Source: Gammaproteobacteria bacterium
GTDB taxonomy: Bacteria; Pseudomonadota; Gammaproteobacteria; Pseudomonadales; Halieaceae
Assembly (NCBI GenBank): GCA_030427485.1
Contig: JAUICG010000004.1
Coordinates: 1 to 64,000 of the forward strand
Reading direction: 5' to 3'
DNA length: 64,000 bases
The notes under the pieces were generated by a model. It was not told where the DNA came from, ran no database searches, and worked only from the letters and a program-made list of their open reading frames with translations. The position numbers were made by a program, and so were the translations under genes. Positions 1 to 12,186 of this stretch are shown here, one piece after another. Each line of letters starts with the position of its first letter. Positions within the stretch are counted from its first letter, which is position 1.

Positions 1-596
1 GGGCCTACCGTGGAGTCAACCAGCGTCAATCCGTCGTCGGTGTCAATCGTGGCACTGGCCAGCGCCTGGTATGCCTCATCGCTCCTGGCCGCGTGTAGCT
101 CGCTACACTGTGCGATGGAAAGTTTCTTACCATACAGCGCTGCGGGGTTTGAACTGTACCCCTGGATAACGTTGTGCAGGCGTTCGTAGGCAATGCGGTC
201 GCCTTGTATCTTGATAGCACCAGACTTCACCAGCTTGGCCGTGTATTCGGTTTGCTTCAGGATGCTGGCGACGGTCTTAAAGGCGGTGTCTGTCGTTTGC
301 TTTTCGCTGTTTGAAACGATGCCAACAGCCAGCGTCTTTTGAGTTAAGAAACGCCAAACGATGATTAAGGCAGAGACCAGCGTTTTGCCGTGGCGGCGTG
401 GCCAGCAGAAAACAATGGTGCGGTAGTCACCGTCCAGGGCCTTGCGGATTTCTTCGCGCTCACGCGGGCCGGGGATGTATGTCTCATAGCCGCGTTTACT
501 GGATGGAACTTGCGGACAAACGTCCGCAATCCACTGAAAGAATCCAGTGGAGTCTTGAGTTTGCCAGTTCTTTGGATCAGGTGCCGCAGCGGCCAA
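1..596 (-). CDS. Phage terminase large subunit (partial, runs off left edge)
   Basis: This is the N-terminal ~198 residues of a phage DNA-packaging motor ATPase; the rest lies left of the window. A Walker A-like loop CWPRRHGKT is visible, followed by a Walker B-like stretch LSIAQCSELHAARSDEAY, both in the positions expected for terminase large subunits. The frame is closed upstream by a TGA at 603–605, and the first usable start is TTG at 594–596 (MAAAAPDPKNWQ...), with a weak GGGATGA upstream. The start is therefore uncertain. In the family, the protein pairs with the small subunit and portal to cut and package DNA. It lies on the same strand as the integrase at 1768–3453, with two opposite-strand genes between them. 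An intact prophage, a remnant or a satellite are all possible. Confidence 0.75.
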   Translation of the reverse strand, partial: MAAAAPDPKNWQTQDSTGFFQWIADVCPQVPSSKRGYETYIPGPREREEIRKALDGDYRTIVFCWPRRHGKTLVSALIIVWRFLTQKTLAVGIVSNSEKQTTDTAFKTVASILKQTEYTAKLVKSGAIKIQGDRIAYERLHNVIQGYSSNPAALYGKKLSIAQCSELHAARSDEAYQALASATIDTDDGLTLVDSTVG

Positions 597-709
597 GATG
601 GATCATCCCATTACCAGTAGTTAATAGTCCTCCGTGGTGTTGTTGGTAATGAGTGATAAATTTAGTAGTGCCGTATATAATAACACTACAATGGAGTTGG
701 AGTCAAGCT

Positions 710-1027
710 ATGTTTGTTCGCCGTCGTGGTTGTCGTTTACAGGTGATCCGGTCTTACCGGGATGATGAGGGTAAGCCCAGGCATGAAACGCTTGGGGTGG
801 TTGGGGTGTTTGATCGCCAAATTGATTCCAACGTAAGCAAGAAGCTCTCGCCTTCTGATAGGTCTTGGCTAAGAAGTGCGATGCAAGAGGGGGCGGCGGA
901 GGCATACCTGGAGTCATGTAAGGTACTGGACGGACTGTGTTCACAGTCAGATAATATCAGCAAGCATCACCTAATGGATGAAAAGATTTACGACGCCTTG
1001 GCTAAGCTAGCAAAGCTGATTAATTAG
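710..1027 (+). CDS. Hypothetical protein of the prophage end
   Basis: A small basic protein of 105 residues starting MFVRRRGCRLQVIRSYRDDE. The ATG at 710 is preferred over the upstream in-frame start at 653 because GGAGTTGGAG lies just before it. An AT-rich stretch (TATATAATAACA, near 673) could supply a promoter. The first ~40 residues (RLQVIRSYRDDEGKPRHETLG) recall the opening of transposase-like or phage accessory proteins, but I do not recognise the family. The gene lies between the terminase and a membrane-protein gene and may be a moron-type cargo gene of the island. Confidence 0.55.
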   Translation: MFVRRRGCRLQVIRSYRDDEGKPRHETLGVVGVFDRQIDSNVSKKLSPSDRSWLRSAMQEGAAEAYLESCKVLDGLCSQSDNISKHHLMDEKIYDALAKLAKLIN

Positions 1028-1084
1028 AATTTGAGCTGTGCTTGCCGCCTAATAGGTCTTAATAATTACTGGAATGTGCATAAC

Positions 1085-1759
1085 ATGAAGGAATTCTTTA
1101 GTGATCCAACAGCGGTGGCAATTTTTTCCGCAATCGTATTTGGTACTCTAGGCACTGCACTGTGGGATATACTCAAGCCCGGCTTGATAAAGTTGGGCGA
1201 CTTGCTCTTCGTTGTTCTATCACTCGGTATGAAACGAGCAAGTGACAGTGTCTATCGCGAGGCCGCAAGATCAAACAGTGAATTGGCGTCAGTTCACTTA
1301 GTCAAGAATATTTCGCCATTCTTAAGTGGGTTTCTTATTAGCGTATTTGTGATTTTCAGCATGAACTTGTATACAGAAATTGAATTTGTTCATCGATATG
1401 ATAAATGTCTGCAATTCGAATCAATTATAGAGGTCAATGAATGTAAAAGACTTGTAAGGCAAAATGATCTTCAATGGGTTTTCCCCTTTGTATTTGGGAT
1501 TGGAATGTTTTTTGCGATAAATATCATGTACGGCTCGTTGTGGATTAGCAGGGTAAATTCTTTGGTCACCCAATTTAATCAGTGTCTCAATATATGCAGG
1601 CCATTAATGTCGCAGGAAGACTCATTAAGAATGATACAAGAGTTTGCATTGATGTCGTGTAAAGAGGACTATGTGAAGCTATATCGCAAATTACATGCCC
1701 TCGCGGAAGATAACGGCATAGAATTTCCAGGTGTAAGGTATACTTACCCTGACAAATGA
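1085..1759 (+). CDS. Hypothetical membrane protein of the prophage end
   Basis: A 224-residue protein with three probable membrane segments, near residues 9–28, 75–97 and 130–155, separated by charged loops; the last ~70 residues are soluble. The ATG at 1085 (MKEFFSDPTAVAIF) is chosen over a TTG at 1031 because the extra residues look non-coding; the ribosome-binding site is weak. Base composition is clearly more AT-rich than the neighbouring chromosome, as expected of accessory DNA. It ends 8 bp from the convergent integrase gene. I do not recognise the family. A membrane effector of a phage-borne defence or exclusion function is possible but is only a guess. Confidence 0.55.
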   Translation: MKEFFSDPTAVAIFSAIVFGTLGTALWDILKPGLIKLGDLLFVVLSLGMKRASDSVYREAARSNSELASVHLVKNISPFLSGFLISVFVIFSMNLYTEIEFVHRYDKCLQFESIIEVNECKRLVRQNDLQWVFPFVFGIGMFFAINIMYGSLWISRVNSLVTQFNQCLNICRPLMSQEDSLRMIQEFALMSCKEDYVKLYRKLHALAEDNGIEFPGVRYTYPDK

Positions 1760-1767
1760 AGTGTCGA

Positions 1768-3453
1768 CTACTCGCTGTCAATCAGGGGCATATTTGGAGT
1801 TTTGGGCCACCTAATCGCAGCGAAGTCAGCACTGGGATAGCTGATCAGCGAAATCACGTCGCGCCGATGCTCCAAATTATCCACTCCCTGGCCATAGTTG
1901 TTGGTTTCTAGATCGGCGCTGTCATCATTCAAGTGGCCCACAGCAAGCGCTATATCCTCGGCGTGTATTCGGCTCCCATCAGGTAGTTTTTTCGATTTGT
2001 CCCGCAAGTTGTCGACGACGGCATGCCGGAAGCCATGGAATGATTTTGACCAGCGCTTACCGTCTCTTAGTTCACCAATAGATACAACTCCGCACCGCTC
2101 AATAAACCCATTAGCATGGTCGCCTTTAATCGTAAACCATTTAGACAGCGGCGATCCCCACTTGCCATCTGGTGCGCGTGTCAGGCCAAACAGGCTGGCG
2201 TCTGGTGTGTGCCTTAGAGTATCGACATAGTCGAGAAAGCCTATATCAACCAGCGTATTATGGATCGGAATTGGCCTTATGGAATTTTTGTTTTTAATCT
2301 TCTTTGGCATTCCATCAGCGGCGCTATCGTCGGGTCCCGCAATGCTGAGATAGTGAATCCCGGTGGGCGCATCGTGTTTCACGTCTGCAACCCTCAACTG
2401 GCAAATTTCATCCATCCTGGCACCACTGAATGCGGCGATCAGGGGAACCCAAAACCTTGCCGCAAATGGCGTCTTCGGATTCGCACGGCCAAAGTTGCTG
2501 GTGTAGTTCTTCCCGCAGAACATTAATACCATGTCGTCGTCAGTAAATGGCAACCGCACAAACTGCTTTCCCAGGGTCTTGTCCTTTTGTCGAATACACA
2601 CAGATAGGTCATCACGATGAATACCAAGGCGGTGGGCGTACTGCAACAAACCTTTTAATTGCCGCTGGTAGTGGTTGAACGTAGGGCCGCTAATCCGCTT
2701 GTGATCGTGATCGCCAGTTTTCCCCAGGTGGATCGCTCGTTCGATAGTTATCCCCTTTTTGGTGAAGCTTGCCGGGATACGTTGCAACCAACTTTCGATG
2801 TCTTCGATCTCCGCACGCTTTATGGTGTGAACATCCCTACCGGCAAAATACTCTTTCCAAAAATTTCTATATGGCTGCGACTCGTCGAATGTACGCTGGG
2901 TGAGCCTTTCGCTTGGATTGGCTGCCCTATCAGCTTCCTTTGTCTCGTAACGGGCGAAAAGATCATCCCATGTCATCACCGTTTCAGGTGCATTGGGATC
3001 AACGACGTTGGTGGGTGAACTGCTGGATACCAGCGCTTTAATTATTTCCGGGCTATCCTTGTGTCGTTCCAAGGTTTCCAGGGCCGCACGCTGGACCGCT
3101 TCCACCGCTTGCTGTTCGCGCTTGGCTGCCTCGGGGTCTTTGTCGCCGCCCCAGTCGAACTTATGCATGCGACCGAACACGTCCGTCGTCATGGCATGGT
3201 CGATCCTGAGTGTGTCGGAGCCACTGTTTTTTTTCTTCTTCGCCATGTGCCTGTCTAGATCGTCGAATAGTGCCTGGCATTGTGCCCAATAAATTGACGC
3301 CGCGCGACCAGCTTGTCGCTTGTCAGTGTGCCCGGTGCTTTTCTTGATCTGTTTTCGACCATGGAACAGTGGTCGTAGGTGTCGTGGTATATAGACCCGC
3401 ACGTACCACACTGAACCGTGGCGACTGCGTATAAGGAAGCGCTCGAATGCCAT
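1768..3453 (-). CDS. Tyrosine-family site-specific integrase
   Basis: A 561-residue phage-type integrase that would catalyse recombination between the island and its chromosomal target. The N-terminus (MAFERFLIRSRHGSVWYVRV...) matches the DUF6538-type domain common to large integrases. The catalytic residues are visible: the first Arg in FSGARMDEICQL, the HxxR box in HGFRHAVVDNL, the late His in LAVGHLNDDSAD and a Tyr in NNYGQGVD. The ATG at 3453 is supported by CAGGAGA 6 bp upstream. The gene is transcribed away from the tRNA-Leu 134 bp away. That layout is typical of an element integrated in the 3' end of a tRNA gene. Confidence 0.92.
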   Translation of the reverse strand: MAFERFLIRSRHGSVWYVRVYIPRHLRPLFHGRKQIKKSTGHTDKRQAGRAASIYWAQCQALFDDLDRHMAKKKKNSGSDTLRIDHAMTTDVFGRMHKFDWGGDKDPEAAKREQQAVEAVQRAALETLERHKDSPEIIKALVSSSSPTNVVDPNAPETVMTWDDLFARYETKEADRAANPSERLTQRTFDESQPYRNFWKEYFAGRDVHTIKRAEIEDIESWLQRIPASFTKKGITIERAIHLGKTGDHDHKRISGPTFNHYQRQLKGLLQYAHRLGIHRDDLSVCIRQKDKTLGKQFVRLPFTDDDMVLMFCGKNYTSNFGRANPKTPFAARFWVPLIAAFSGARMDEICQLRVADVKHDAPTGIHYLSIAGPDDSAADGMPKKIKNKNSIRPIPIHNTLVDIGFLDYVDTLRHTPDASLFGLTRAPDGKWGSPLSKWFTIKGDHANGFIERCGVVSIGELRDGKRWSKSFHGFRHAVVDNLRDKSKKLPDGSRIHAEDIALAVGHLNDDSADLETNNYGQGVDNLEHRRDVISLISYPSADFAAIRWPKTPNMPLIDSE

Positions 3454-3586
3454 GCTGATTCTCCTGGTTGAGAATCAGTCACCAAGGCCATGCAGACCCA
3501 CCCGCAGACCCACCTACAGACCCACCTAGGACATGGATGCCCCTGGAAGGCTCAGAATGCTTGTGTGGCGCGGCTTACGGGATTTT

Positions 3587-3673
3587 TGGTACCGGAGGCC
3601 GGACTCGAACCGGCACGCTTTTAAGGGCATCGGATTTTGAATCCGACGTGTCTACCAATTTCACCACTCCGGC
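3587..3673 (-). tRNA. tRNA-Leu (CAA)
   Basis: The reverse strand folds as a class II tRNA: the acceptor stem GCCGGAG pairs with CTCCGGT, the D arm is GTGAAATTGGTAGACAC, the anticodon stem-loop GGATTCAAAATCC gives anticodon CAA, there is a long variable arm, the T arm is GCCGGTTCGAGTCCGGC, and CCA is encoded. The CCA end points to the integrase side, so the island most likely used this 3' end as attB and rebuilt it. The other att copy should lie left of the window. Confidence 0.96.
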
Positions 3674-3723
3674 TTTGAGGGGTAGGTGGAGGCCTTTGAG
3701 GGGCTCCCCCTGGAGAGCGCGCG

Positions 3724-3751
3724 ATTATAGCAACCGGCGCTAAAAGTTCAA
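3724..3751 (-). promoter_or_regulatory. Sigma-70-type promoter of tRNA-Leu
   Basis: On the reverse strand TTGAAC and a perfect TATAAT are separated by 16 bp and sit about 50 bp upstream of the tRNA 5' end. No other gene on this strand could use it. Confidence 0.7.
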
Positions 3752-3760
3752 TAATTATCC

Positions 3761-3789
3761 TTAACTCCACGGCGCTTTGCAGGTACACT
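3761..3789 (+). promoter_or_regulatory. Probable promoter of the acidic-tail protein gene
   Basis: TTAACT and TACACT are separated by 17 bp, about 80 bp before the ATG at 3870. It is read by inspection only. It is back-to-back with the tRNA promoter. Confidence 0.45.
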
Positions 3790-3869
3790 GCCGCCCGGTT
3801 TTAATCTGAACCAGTAATTTGAATGTCGCCCGCCGGGCGAGTGATCTGAGTATCCCGGGAGAAAAGAGC

Positions 3870-4187
3870 ATGGCAATGAAGTTAGTGAAGAAAACCGCCG
3901 AGTACAGCATCTACCTGCGTGGTGATGAGCGGTACGCGGTGAAAGACGCCAATAAAAAGGCGGTCAACGGTGACGAGAAAGTTCGCATCCTGCTGGAAGA
4001 GGAACTGGTCAAGGCGCCCGCGCCCGCGGCGCCCAAAGTAGAGGCCGCGGCGGAAGAGGAAACGGTGGCTGAAGCTGAGGCTGAAGTGGAAGCCGAAGCC
4101 GCTGCCGAGGAAGCGCCCGCAGCAGAGGAGGCGCCCGCTGAAGAGGCGCCGGCCGAAGAAGCGCCCGCGGAAGACGACGACAAGTAA
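3870..4187 (+). CDS. Hypothetical protein with acidic Ala/Glu/Pro-rich tail
   Basis: A 105-residue protein. Residues 1–45 form a compact charged domain (MAMKLVKKTAEYSIYLRGDE, then ...ILLEEEL), and the rest is a low-complexity tail of repeated AEEAPAEEAPAE units ending in DDDK. The start at 3870 follows a good GGGAGAAAAG site; a second ATG sits two codons later. It stands alone with its own promoter and a strong terminator. I do not recognise a characterised family. The short basic/acidic architecture suggests a nucleic-acid- or ribosome-associated protein, but this is only inferred. Confidence 0.7.
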   Translation: MAMKLVKKTAEYSIYLRGDERYAVKDANKKAVNGDEKVRILLEEELVKAPAPAAPKVEAAAEEETVAEAEAEVEAEAAAEEAPAAEEAPAEEAPAEEAPAEDDDK

Positions 4188-4208
4188 GCGCCGTCCCTGA
4201 CGCTTGAG

Positions 4209-4232
4209 AGCCGGCCCAGCGCCGGCTTTTTT
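4209..4232 (+). terminator. Intrinsic terminator whose T-tract abuts queA
   Basis: A 7-bp perfect stem AGCCGGC/GCCGGCT with a 5-nt loop is followed by six T. The T run ends only four bases before the queA ATG. Confidence 0.85.
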
Positions 4233-4236
4233 ATCC

Positions 4237-6424
<2,188 letters not shown>

Positions 6425-6425
<1 letters not shown>

Positions 6426-6745
6426 TGTACAAACTCTGCTTTTATGTGCCCGAATCCCACCTTGAGGTGGTTAAATCAGCCGTGTTTGCCGCGGGCGCGG
6501 GAAGGATTGGCGACTACGACAGCTGTTGCTGGCAGGCAGCAGGGCAGGGCCAGTTCCGGCCGCTCGACGGCAGTCAGCCGTTTATCGGCCAACAGGGCGC
6601 AGTGGAAGTCGTCGCCGAGTACCGCGTGGAAATGGTCTGTGAGCGCGATTCTGTGCGCGCCGCGGTGGCCGCGCTGATCGCGGCCCATCCGTATGAAGCA
6701 CCCGCGTGGGACCTGCTGCTGGTCGCGGAGTTGCCGCCGGAATGA
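6425..6745 (+). CDS. YqfO/NIF3-like (CutA-fold) protein
   Basis: A 106-residue protein beginning MYKLCFYVPESHLEVV and containing GRIGDYDSCCWQ, GQGQFRPL and AHPYEAPAWD. These are hallmarks of the stand-alone form of the domain inserted in Bacillus YqfO/NIF3-family proteins. The molecular role is not established. It starts with GTG sharing one base with the tgt stop and overlaps the next gene by ATGA. It is therefore part of a six-gene translationally coupled run, 4237–8065. Confidence 0.82.
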
Positions 6746-7359
6746 GGTCCGAAACCACCATTTTGCAGCGCGTCGACGCCGGCCTGCCGCTGCACGATCA
6801 CCGCTGGCAGGCTCCGATGGGCGACGGGCAGTGGCCGCAGGCCGCGGTGCTGGTGGCGCTCACGGACGAAGCCGAGCCGAAGGTGCTGCTGGGCCGCAGG
6901 GCGATGCATTTGCACAATCACCCGGGTGAAATCGCCTTTGCCGGCGGCAAGCGCGAACTGGTGGACATCTCGCCCTGGCAGACGGCGCAGCGCGAGGCGA
7001 TGGAGGAGGTGGGCCTGCCCGAGGCCCTTATTCAGCCGCTGGGCGAATTCGAACCATTGATCACGCGCACCGGTTTCGAGGTCTATCCCTGCGTTGCCAG
7101 TATCCCGCCGGACCCGACACTGGTGGTGGATACCGCGGAGTTCGAGAGCGTTTTTTTTGCGCCGCTGGCGGCGTTTGCCGACGCGAGCATCTATCGCCTG
7201 GAGACGATGTCCGACGGCAGGGTTGCGCGCAAGGTGCCGCACTATCAACTGGGCGATGACAACGTGTGGGGCGTCACGGCGGCGATACTGGTGATGTTGG
7301 CCAATGTCGCCTACGATGCGGGTCTGGACTTACAACGCAACTGGGAGCAAGCACCTTGA
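6742..7359 (+). CDS. Nudix hydrolase, probable CoA pyrophosphatase
   Basis: A 205-residue Nudix enzyme. The Nudix box [20 protein letters not shown] continues EEVGL and fits the GX5EX7REUXEEXGU pattern. The preceding [16 protein letters not shown] matches the extra motif of the CoA-pyrophosphatase (NudL/YeaB, UPF0035) subgroup, which splits CoA to 4'-phosphopantetheine and ADP. The ATG at 6742 (MRSETTILQ) overlaps the previous stop. Its own stop overlaps the next start. Assignment to Nudix is firm; the substrate is inferred. Confidence 0.88.
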   Translation: MRSETTILQRVDAGLPLHDHRWQAPMGDGQWPQAAVLVALTDEAEPKVLLGRRAMHLHNHPGEIAFAGGKRELVDISPWQTAQREAMEEVGLPEALIQPLGEFEPLITRTGFEVYPCVASIPPDPTLVVDTAEFESVFFAPLAAFADASIYRLETMSDGRVARKVPHYQLGDDNVWGVTAAILVMLANVAYDAGLDLQRNWEQAP

Positions 7360-7880
7360 AATACAGCCTCGGCGACAAAAGCGTCACACTGGTGGGCGGC
7401 GGGCAGTTCATCGCCCCCAATGCCACCCTCATTGGCGATATCACCCTGCAGGAGAACGCCAGCGTGTGGTTTGGCTGCGTGTTGCGCGGCGATGCCGACC
7501 ATATCGAAATAGGCGCGGGCAGCAATGTGCAGGATGGCACCGTGATGCATGTGGACCCCGGATTTCCGCTCACCCTGGGGAAGAATGTCACGGTCGGCCA
7601 CAACGCGATGCTGCACGGCTGCACCATCGGTGACGGCTCGCTGGTGGGGATAAACGCGGTGGTGCTCAACGGCGCCAGAGTCGGCAGGGGCTGTTTGATC
7701 GGCGCCAATGCGCTGGTGACGGAAGGCATGGAAATACCCGACGGTTCGCTGGTGCTGGGCTCCCCGGGCAAGGTCAAATCGCAATTGTCCGATGAGCAGC
7801 GCCAGGGACTGCTGCACAGCGCCGAGCATTACGTGCAGAACGGCCAGCGCTACAACGCGCACCTCAGGGAGCAGGAATGA
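7356..7880 (+). CDS. Gamma-class carbonic anhydrase-like hexapeptide protein
   Basis: A 174-residue left-handed beta-helix protein with repeated hexapeptides such as [20 protein letters not shown] and [20 protein letters not shown]. The candidate zinc ligands are in MHVDPG and GHNAMLHG, as in the YrdA/CaiE group of gamma carbonic anhydrases. Activity cannot be concluded, since several YrdA-like members lack it in tests. It starts with TTG at 7356, preceded by GGGAG and overlapping the Nudix stop. It is followed by an ATGA overlap. Confidence 0.88.
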   Translation: MKYSLGDKSVTLVGGGQFIAPNATLIGDITLQENASVWFGCVLRGDADHIEIGAGSNVQDGTVMHVDPGFPLTLGKNVTVGHNAMLHGCTIGDGSLVGINAVVLNGARVGRGCLIGANALVTEGMEIPDGSLVLGSPGKVKSQLSDEQRQGLLHSAEHYVQNGQRYNAHLREQE

Positions 7881-8065
7881 GTGAGGACAGCCCCAGGTCG
7901 CCCTGTATCTCGGTGTGCGTGCTGGACGACGATGATATCTGCCTGGGCTGCTACCGCACGGCGGATGAAATCACCGACTGGACCATGAGTACGGACGCGC
8001 AAAAGCGCGAGATCCTGCGCAAAGCGCGCGAGCGCCTGGAGGCGAGTTTCCCGATGCGTCTGTAG
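7877..8065 (+). CDS. DUF1289-family small cysteine protein
   Basis: A 62-residue protein with the DUF1289 signature [21 protein letters not shown] and ITDW. Four cysteines suggest a small metal or Fe–S site. The family (E. coli YdhL-like) has no firm function. It is the last gene of the queA run, joined by ATGA overlap to the carbonic-anhydrase-like gene. It ends 5 bp from the convergent corB-like gene, leaving no room for a separate terminator. Confidence 0.88.
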   Translation: MSEDSPRSPCISVCVLDDDDICLGCYRTADEITDWTMSTDAQKREILRKARERLEASFPMRL

Positions 8066-8070
8066 CGCTA

Positions 8071-9327
8071 TCAGGTGGCCAGTTGCGCGCGTACCGATTT
8101 CACCACATTGCCTTCCAGCGCCAGTATTTCCAGCCGGTAGCCGCCGATGGTCATTCCCGCGCAGGCATCCGGAAAGGATTCGAGGTATTCAAGCATCAAG
8201 CCGCTCAGGGTCTTGGGGCCATCCGTGGGCAGGTCCCAGGCGAGCGATTTGTTGATGTCGCGGACATTGCTCGTGCCGCTGATGATGTAGCTGCCGTCAC
8301 GCTGCAGGAATATGTTGTCGGCCATCTCCGCGAGGTTGGAAGTGAATTCACCGACGATCTCTTCCAGGATATCTTCCAGTGCAACCACGCCCATCACTTC
8401 GCCGTACTCGTCGACCACCACCGCCAGCGGCTCTTTCTTTTTCTGGAAGTTCAGCAACTGTGTGTGCAAAGGCGTGATCTCGGGGATGAAATAGGGCTTC
8501 CCGAGTTCCCGCTCCAGTGCAGCGCGGTCGATGCCGTCCTTGTGGATGATGCGGCTGACGTCGCGCATGTGCAGCACACCGACAATATTGTTGATGTCAT
8601 CGCGCCATACCGGCAGCCGTGTGTGGGCGCTGGACTGGATTTTCAGCAGAATCTCTTCGTCGCTGTCGTCGAGGTCGATGCCGTACACCTCGTTGCGCGG
8701 CACCATGATGTCATCGACCGACACGTGTTCCAGGTCCAGGATGTTCAACAGCAGTTCCCTGTGCCTGGCGGGTATCAGCTTGCCGGCGTCGGTGACAATG
8801 GTGCGCAGCTCTTCGGCGGACACATGGGCATCGTGTTGTTTCTCCGGGTCAACCCCCAGCAGGCGCAACATGCCATTGGTGATGAAGTTCACCATCGCGA
8901 CCAGCGGGTACATGATTTTCATCAGCGGCAGCAGTACCAGGCTGGAGGGAAACGCGACGCGCTCCGGGTGTAGGGCGGCGATCGTTTTTGGCGTGATCTC
9001 GCTGAAGATAAGAATCACCAGTGTCAGGATGCCGGTCGCGATGTATACGCCGGCATCGCCCCACAGGCGTATGGCGATGATAGTGGCGATCGCCGAGGCG
9101 AAAATATTCACCAGGTTGTTGCCGATCAGGATCAGGCCGATCAGCCGGTCCGGGCGATCCAGCAGCTTGCCGGCGCGAATCGCGCCCCGGTGATGCTGCT
9201 TCTGCAGGTGTTTCAGTCGATAACGGTTGAGCGTCATCATGCCGGTTTCTGAGCTGGAGAAAAAACCGGAGAGGAAAATAAGTGTGACGAGAATGGAGAA
9301 CAGTATTCCCAGCGGTGCTTCGTTCAA
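8071..9327 (-). CDS. CNNM/CorB-type membrane protein with CBS pair (HlyC/CorC family)
   Basis: A 418-residue protein. An N-terminal CNNM/DUF21 region carries about four membrane segments (residues 8–30, 60–80, 90–110, 120–145). Two CBS domains (around 200–320, with IMVPRNEVYGI and VVDEYGEVMGVVALEDILE) and a C-terminal CorC_HlyC domain follow. This is the architecture of YfjD/CorB, linked to magnesium or cobalt export in other bacteria. The start is TTG at 9327, with GAGG about 11 bp upstream. The neighbouring ccsA-like gene and ffh form a common gammaproteobacterial neighbourhood. Confidence 0.9.
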   Translation of the reverse strand: MNEAPLGILFSILVTLIFLSGFFSSSETGMMTLNRYRLKHLQKQHHRGAIRAGKLLDRPDRLIGLILIGNNLVNIFASAIATIIAIRLWGDAGVYIATGILTLVILIFSEITPKTIAALHPERVAFPSSLVLLPLMKIMYPLVAMVNFITNGMLRLLGVDPEKQHDAHVSAEELRTIVTDAGKLIPARHRELLLNILDLEHVSVDDIMVPRNEVYGIDLDDSDEEILLKIQSSAHTRLPVWRDDINNIVGVLHMRDVSRIIHKDGIDRAALERELGKPYFIPEITPLHTQLLNFQKKKEPLAVVVDEYGEVMGVVALEDILEEIVGEFTSNLAEMADNIFLQRDGSYIISGTSNVRDINKSLAWDLPTDGPKTLSGLMLEYLESFPDACAGMTIGGYRLEILALEGNVVKSVRAQLAT

Positions 9328-9407
9328 AGCAGGTTCAGACCTCGTAGTTGAAAGCGGTTTCCATCTTGAAGAAAAAGCGGAGTTGGGGCAAGTCCCGGAA
9401 GCGGATT

Positions 9408-10211
9408 CTAGCCGCGGTGCAGTATCAGTTCCAGTACCAGTTTAGAGCCAAAAAAGGCCAGCATCAGTGTCGCAAAACCCGCCAGCGTAAAGCGCACGGC
9501 GGTTTTGCTGCGCCAGCCCAACCGGTAGTGTCCCCACAGCAGCGTCGAAAACAACAGCCAGGCGACGATAGTCAGCACCGTTTTGTGTACCAGGCTCTGG
9601 GCAAAAATGTCATCGACAAACACCGCGCCGGATGCGATCGCGATGGTCAGCAGGGCCACGCCTATCCACAGCAACTCGAATAGCATGGCTTCCATCAATT
9701 GCAGCGGGGGCAGTATCTGCACGATGCCGCGCGTGTGGCGGTGCTTGAGTTGGTGATCCTGCAGTGCGAGTACGCCGGCCTGGATCGCCGCGAGTGTGAG
9801 CACCGCGTAGGCCAGAATGGAGCTGCTGATGTGCAGTATCATGCCGCTGCTCAGGTGGCTGAGAATCGGCGAAGTGTCGGGCGCGAACGTCGACACCAGC
9901 ACCGCCAGCGCGGACAGCGGGAACAGCGCAATCAGCAGATTCTGCATCGGCCTTCGCGTCAGCGAGGTGATGCAGGCGAGATTGATCACCAGGAAGAGCA
10001 GCGCGGCAATCTTGAAAAACCCCAGGTCCACGCCGCTCGCGGGAAACGCGGTTTTCCAGACGATGCCCGCGTGCAGTAACAGTGCGGACAGGCCCAGCAC
10101 CAGGACGCCGCGATCAATCTGTCGGTGGCGCTGCGACAGATGAAATAACTGCAAGCCGGTCGCGGCCATATACAACAGTGCACAGAGCGGGGCGAGTAGG
10201 GTGATAGACAT
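9408..10211 (-). CDS. CcsA/YpjD-type inner-membrane protein
   Basis: A 267-residue polytopic membrane protein with about eight hydrophobic segments, similar to the cytochrome c assembly (CcsA/CcmC) superfamily member YpjD that sits beside ffh in many gammaproteobacteria. A histidine in the loop near the middle (SGMILHISSSILAYA) may contact haem, but the tryptophan-rich signature of true CcsA is not obvious. Function is unproven. The ATG at 10211 (MSITLLAPLCALLYM) with AAAAGAG upstream is preferred to the upstream in-frame start at 10280, which would extend into the ffh promoter region. Confidence 0.85.
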   Translation of the reverse strand: MSITLLAPLCALLYMAATGLQLFHLSQRHRQIDRGVLVLGLSALLLHAGIVWKTAFPASGVDLGFFKIAALLFLVINLACITSLTRRPMQNLLIALFPLSALAVLVSTFAPDTSPILSHLSSGMILHISSSILAYAVLTLAAIQAGVLALQDHQLKHRHTRGIVQILPPLQLMEAMLFELLWIGVALLTIAIASGAVFVDDIFAQSLVHKTVLTIVAWLLFSTLLWGHYRLGWRSKTAVRFTLAGFATLMLAFFGSKLVLELILHRG

Positions 10212-10216
10212 CTCTT

Positions 10217-10245
10217 TTGGACCGGGCGCCGGGGTAAAGTATACT
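10217..10245 (+). promoter_or_regulatory. Promoter of ffh
   Basis: TTGGAC and TATACT with exact 17-bp spacing lie 110 bp before the ffh ATG, just outside the divergent ccsA-like start codon. Confidence 0.7.
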
Positions 10246-10354
10246 GCGCCCTTTGTACCGGCTTGTTCCGGCAGAATCAATAGTGCCCATTGTCGCGATC
10301 CCGTGCCGGGAGGATGCGCAACCGTCGTAAAAACGGCGACCCAGGAGAGACCGA

Positions 10355-11740
<1,386 letters not shown>

Positions 11741-11784
11741 GCGCTAAGCGCCGGATTTGGCTAAAAAAATATTAGGCCGCGGGG

Positions 11785-11813
11785 TTTAAACTCCCGCGCA
11801 TTTTCCGTATGAT
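11785..11813 (+). promoter_or_regulatory. Probable promoter of the rpsP operon
   Basis: TTTAAA and TATGAT with 17-bp spacing lie ~95 bp before rpsP. The -35 falls in a GC-rich inverted repeat (CGCGGG...CCCGCG, 11779–11799) that may also act as a weak terminator for ffh. Confidence 0.5.
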
Positions 11814-11906
11814 ACGCCACCTTTCCGGCCTGCCAGCCGGTTTTTGTCGTGGGCGTTGATCTTAGATCGCTGCAGATACCCACCTAATTTCAGGATATTA
11901 CGTCAA

Positions 11907-12155
11907 ATGGTAACAATTCGTCTTGCTCGTGGTGGCGCCAAGAAGCGTCCCTTCTACCACGTTACGGTGACCGATAGCCGCAAATCACGCAACGGCCGTT
12001 TTATCGAGCGTGTCGGCTTCTTCAACCCGGTCGCGCGCGGCCAGGAAGAGCGGCTGCGTATCGATGCCGATCGCGTTGAATACTGGCGCAGCCAGGGCGC
12101 GCAGGTGTCTGATCGCGTGGCCAGGCTGCTGAAGGACGTCGCCACAGCGGCTTGA
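11907..12155 (+). CDS. rpsP: Ribosomal protein bS16
   Basis: The 82-residue protein starts [20 protein letters not shown] and contains [14 protein letters not shown], both diagnostic of S16 of the 30S subunit. Its length equals the E. coli protein. It leads the conserved operon rpsP–rimM–trmD–rplS. The ATG at 11907 is chosen over an in-frame ATG at 11844, which would add 21 residues lacking S16 likeness. Confidence 0.98.
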   Translation: MVTIRLARGGAKKRPFYHVTVTDSRKSRNGRFIERVGFFNPVARGQEERLRIDADRVEYWRSQGAQVSDRVARLLKDVATAA

Positions 12156-12186
12156 TCGATCGGGTCCGGCTCACAGGGCGGAATCG

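Noticed and set aside
8083..8973. A 296-codon forward open frame
   Set aside because: It lies antisense to the CorB-like gene, which has clear CBS motifs; the forward product is His/Gln/Val-rich with no recognisable domain.
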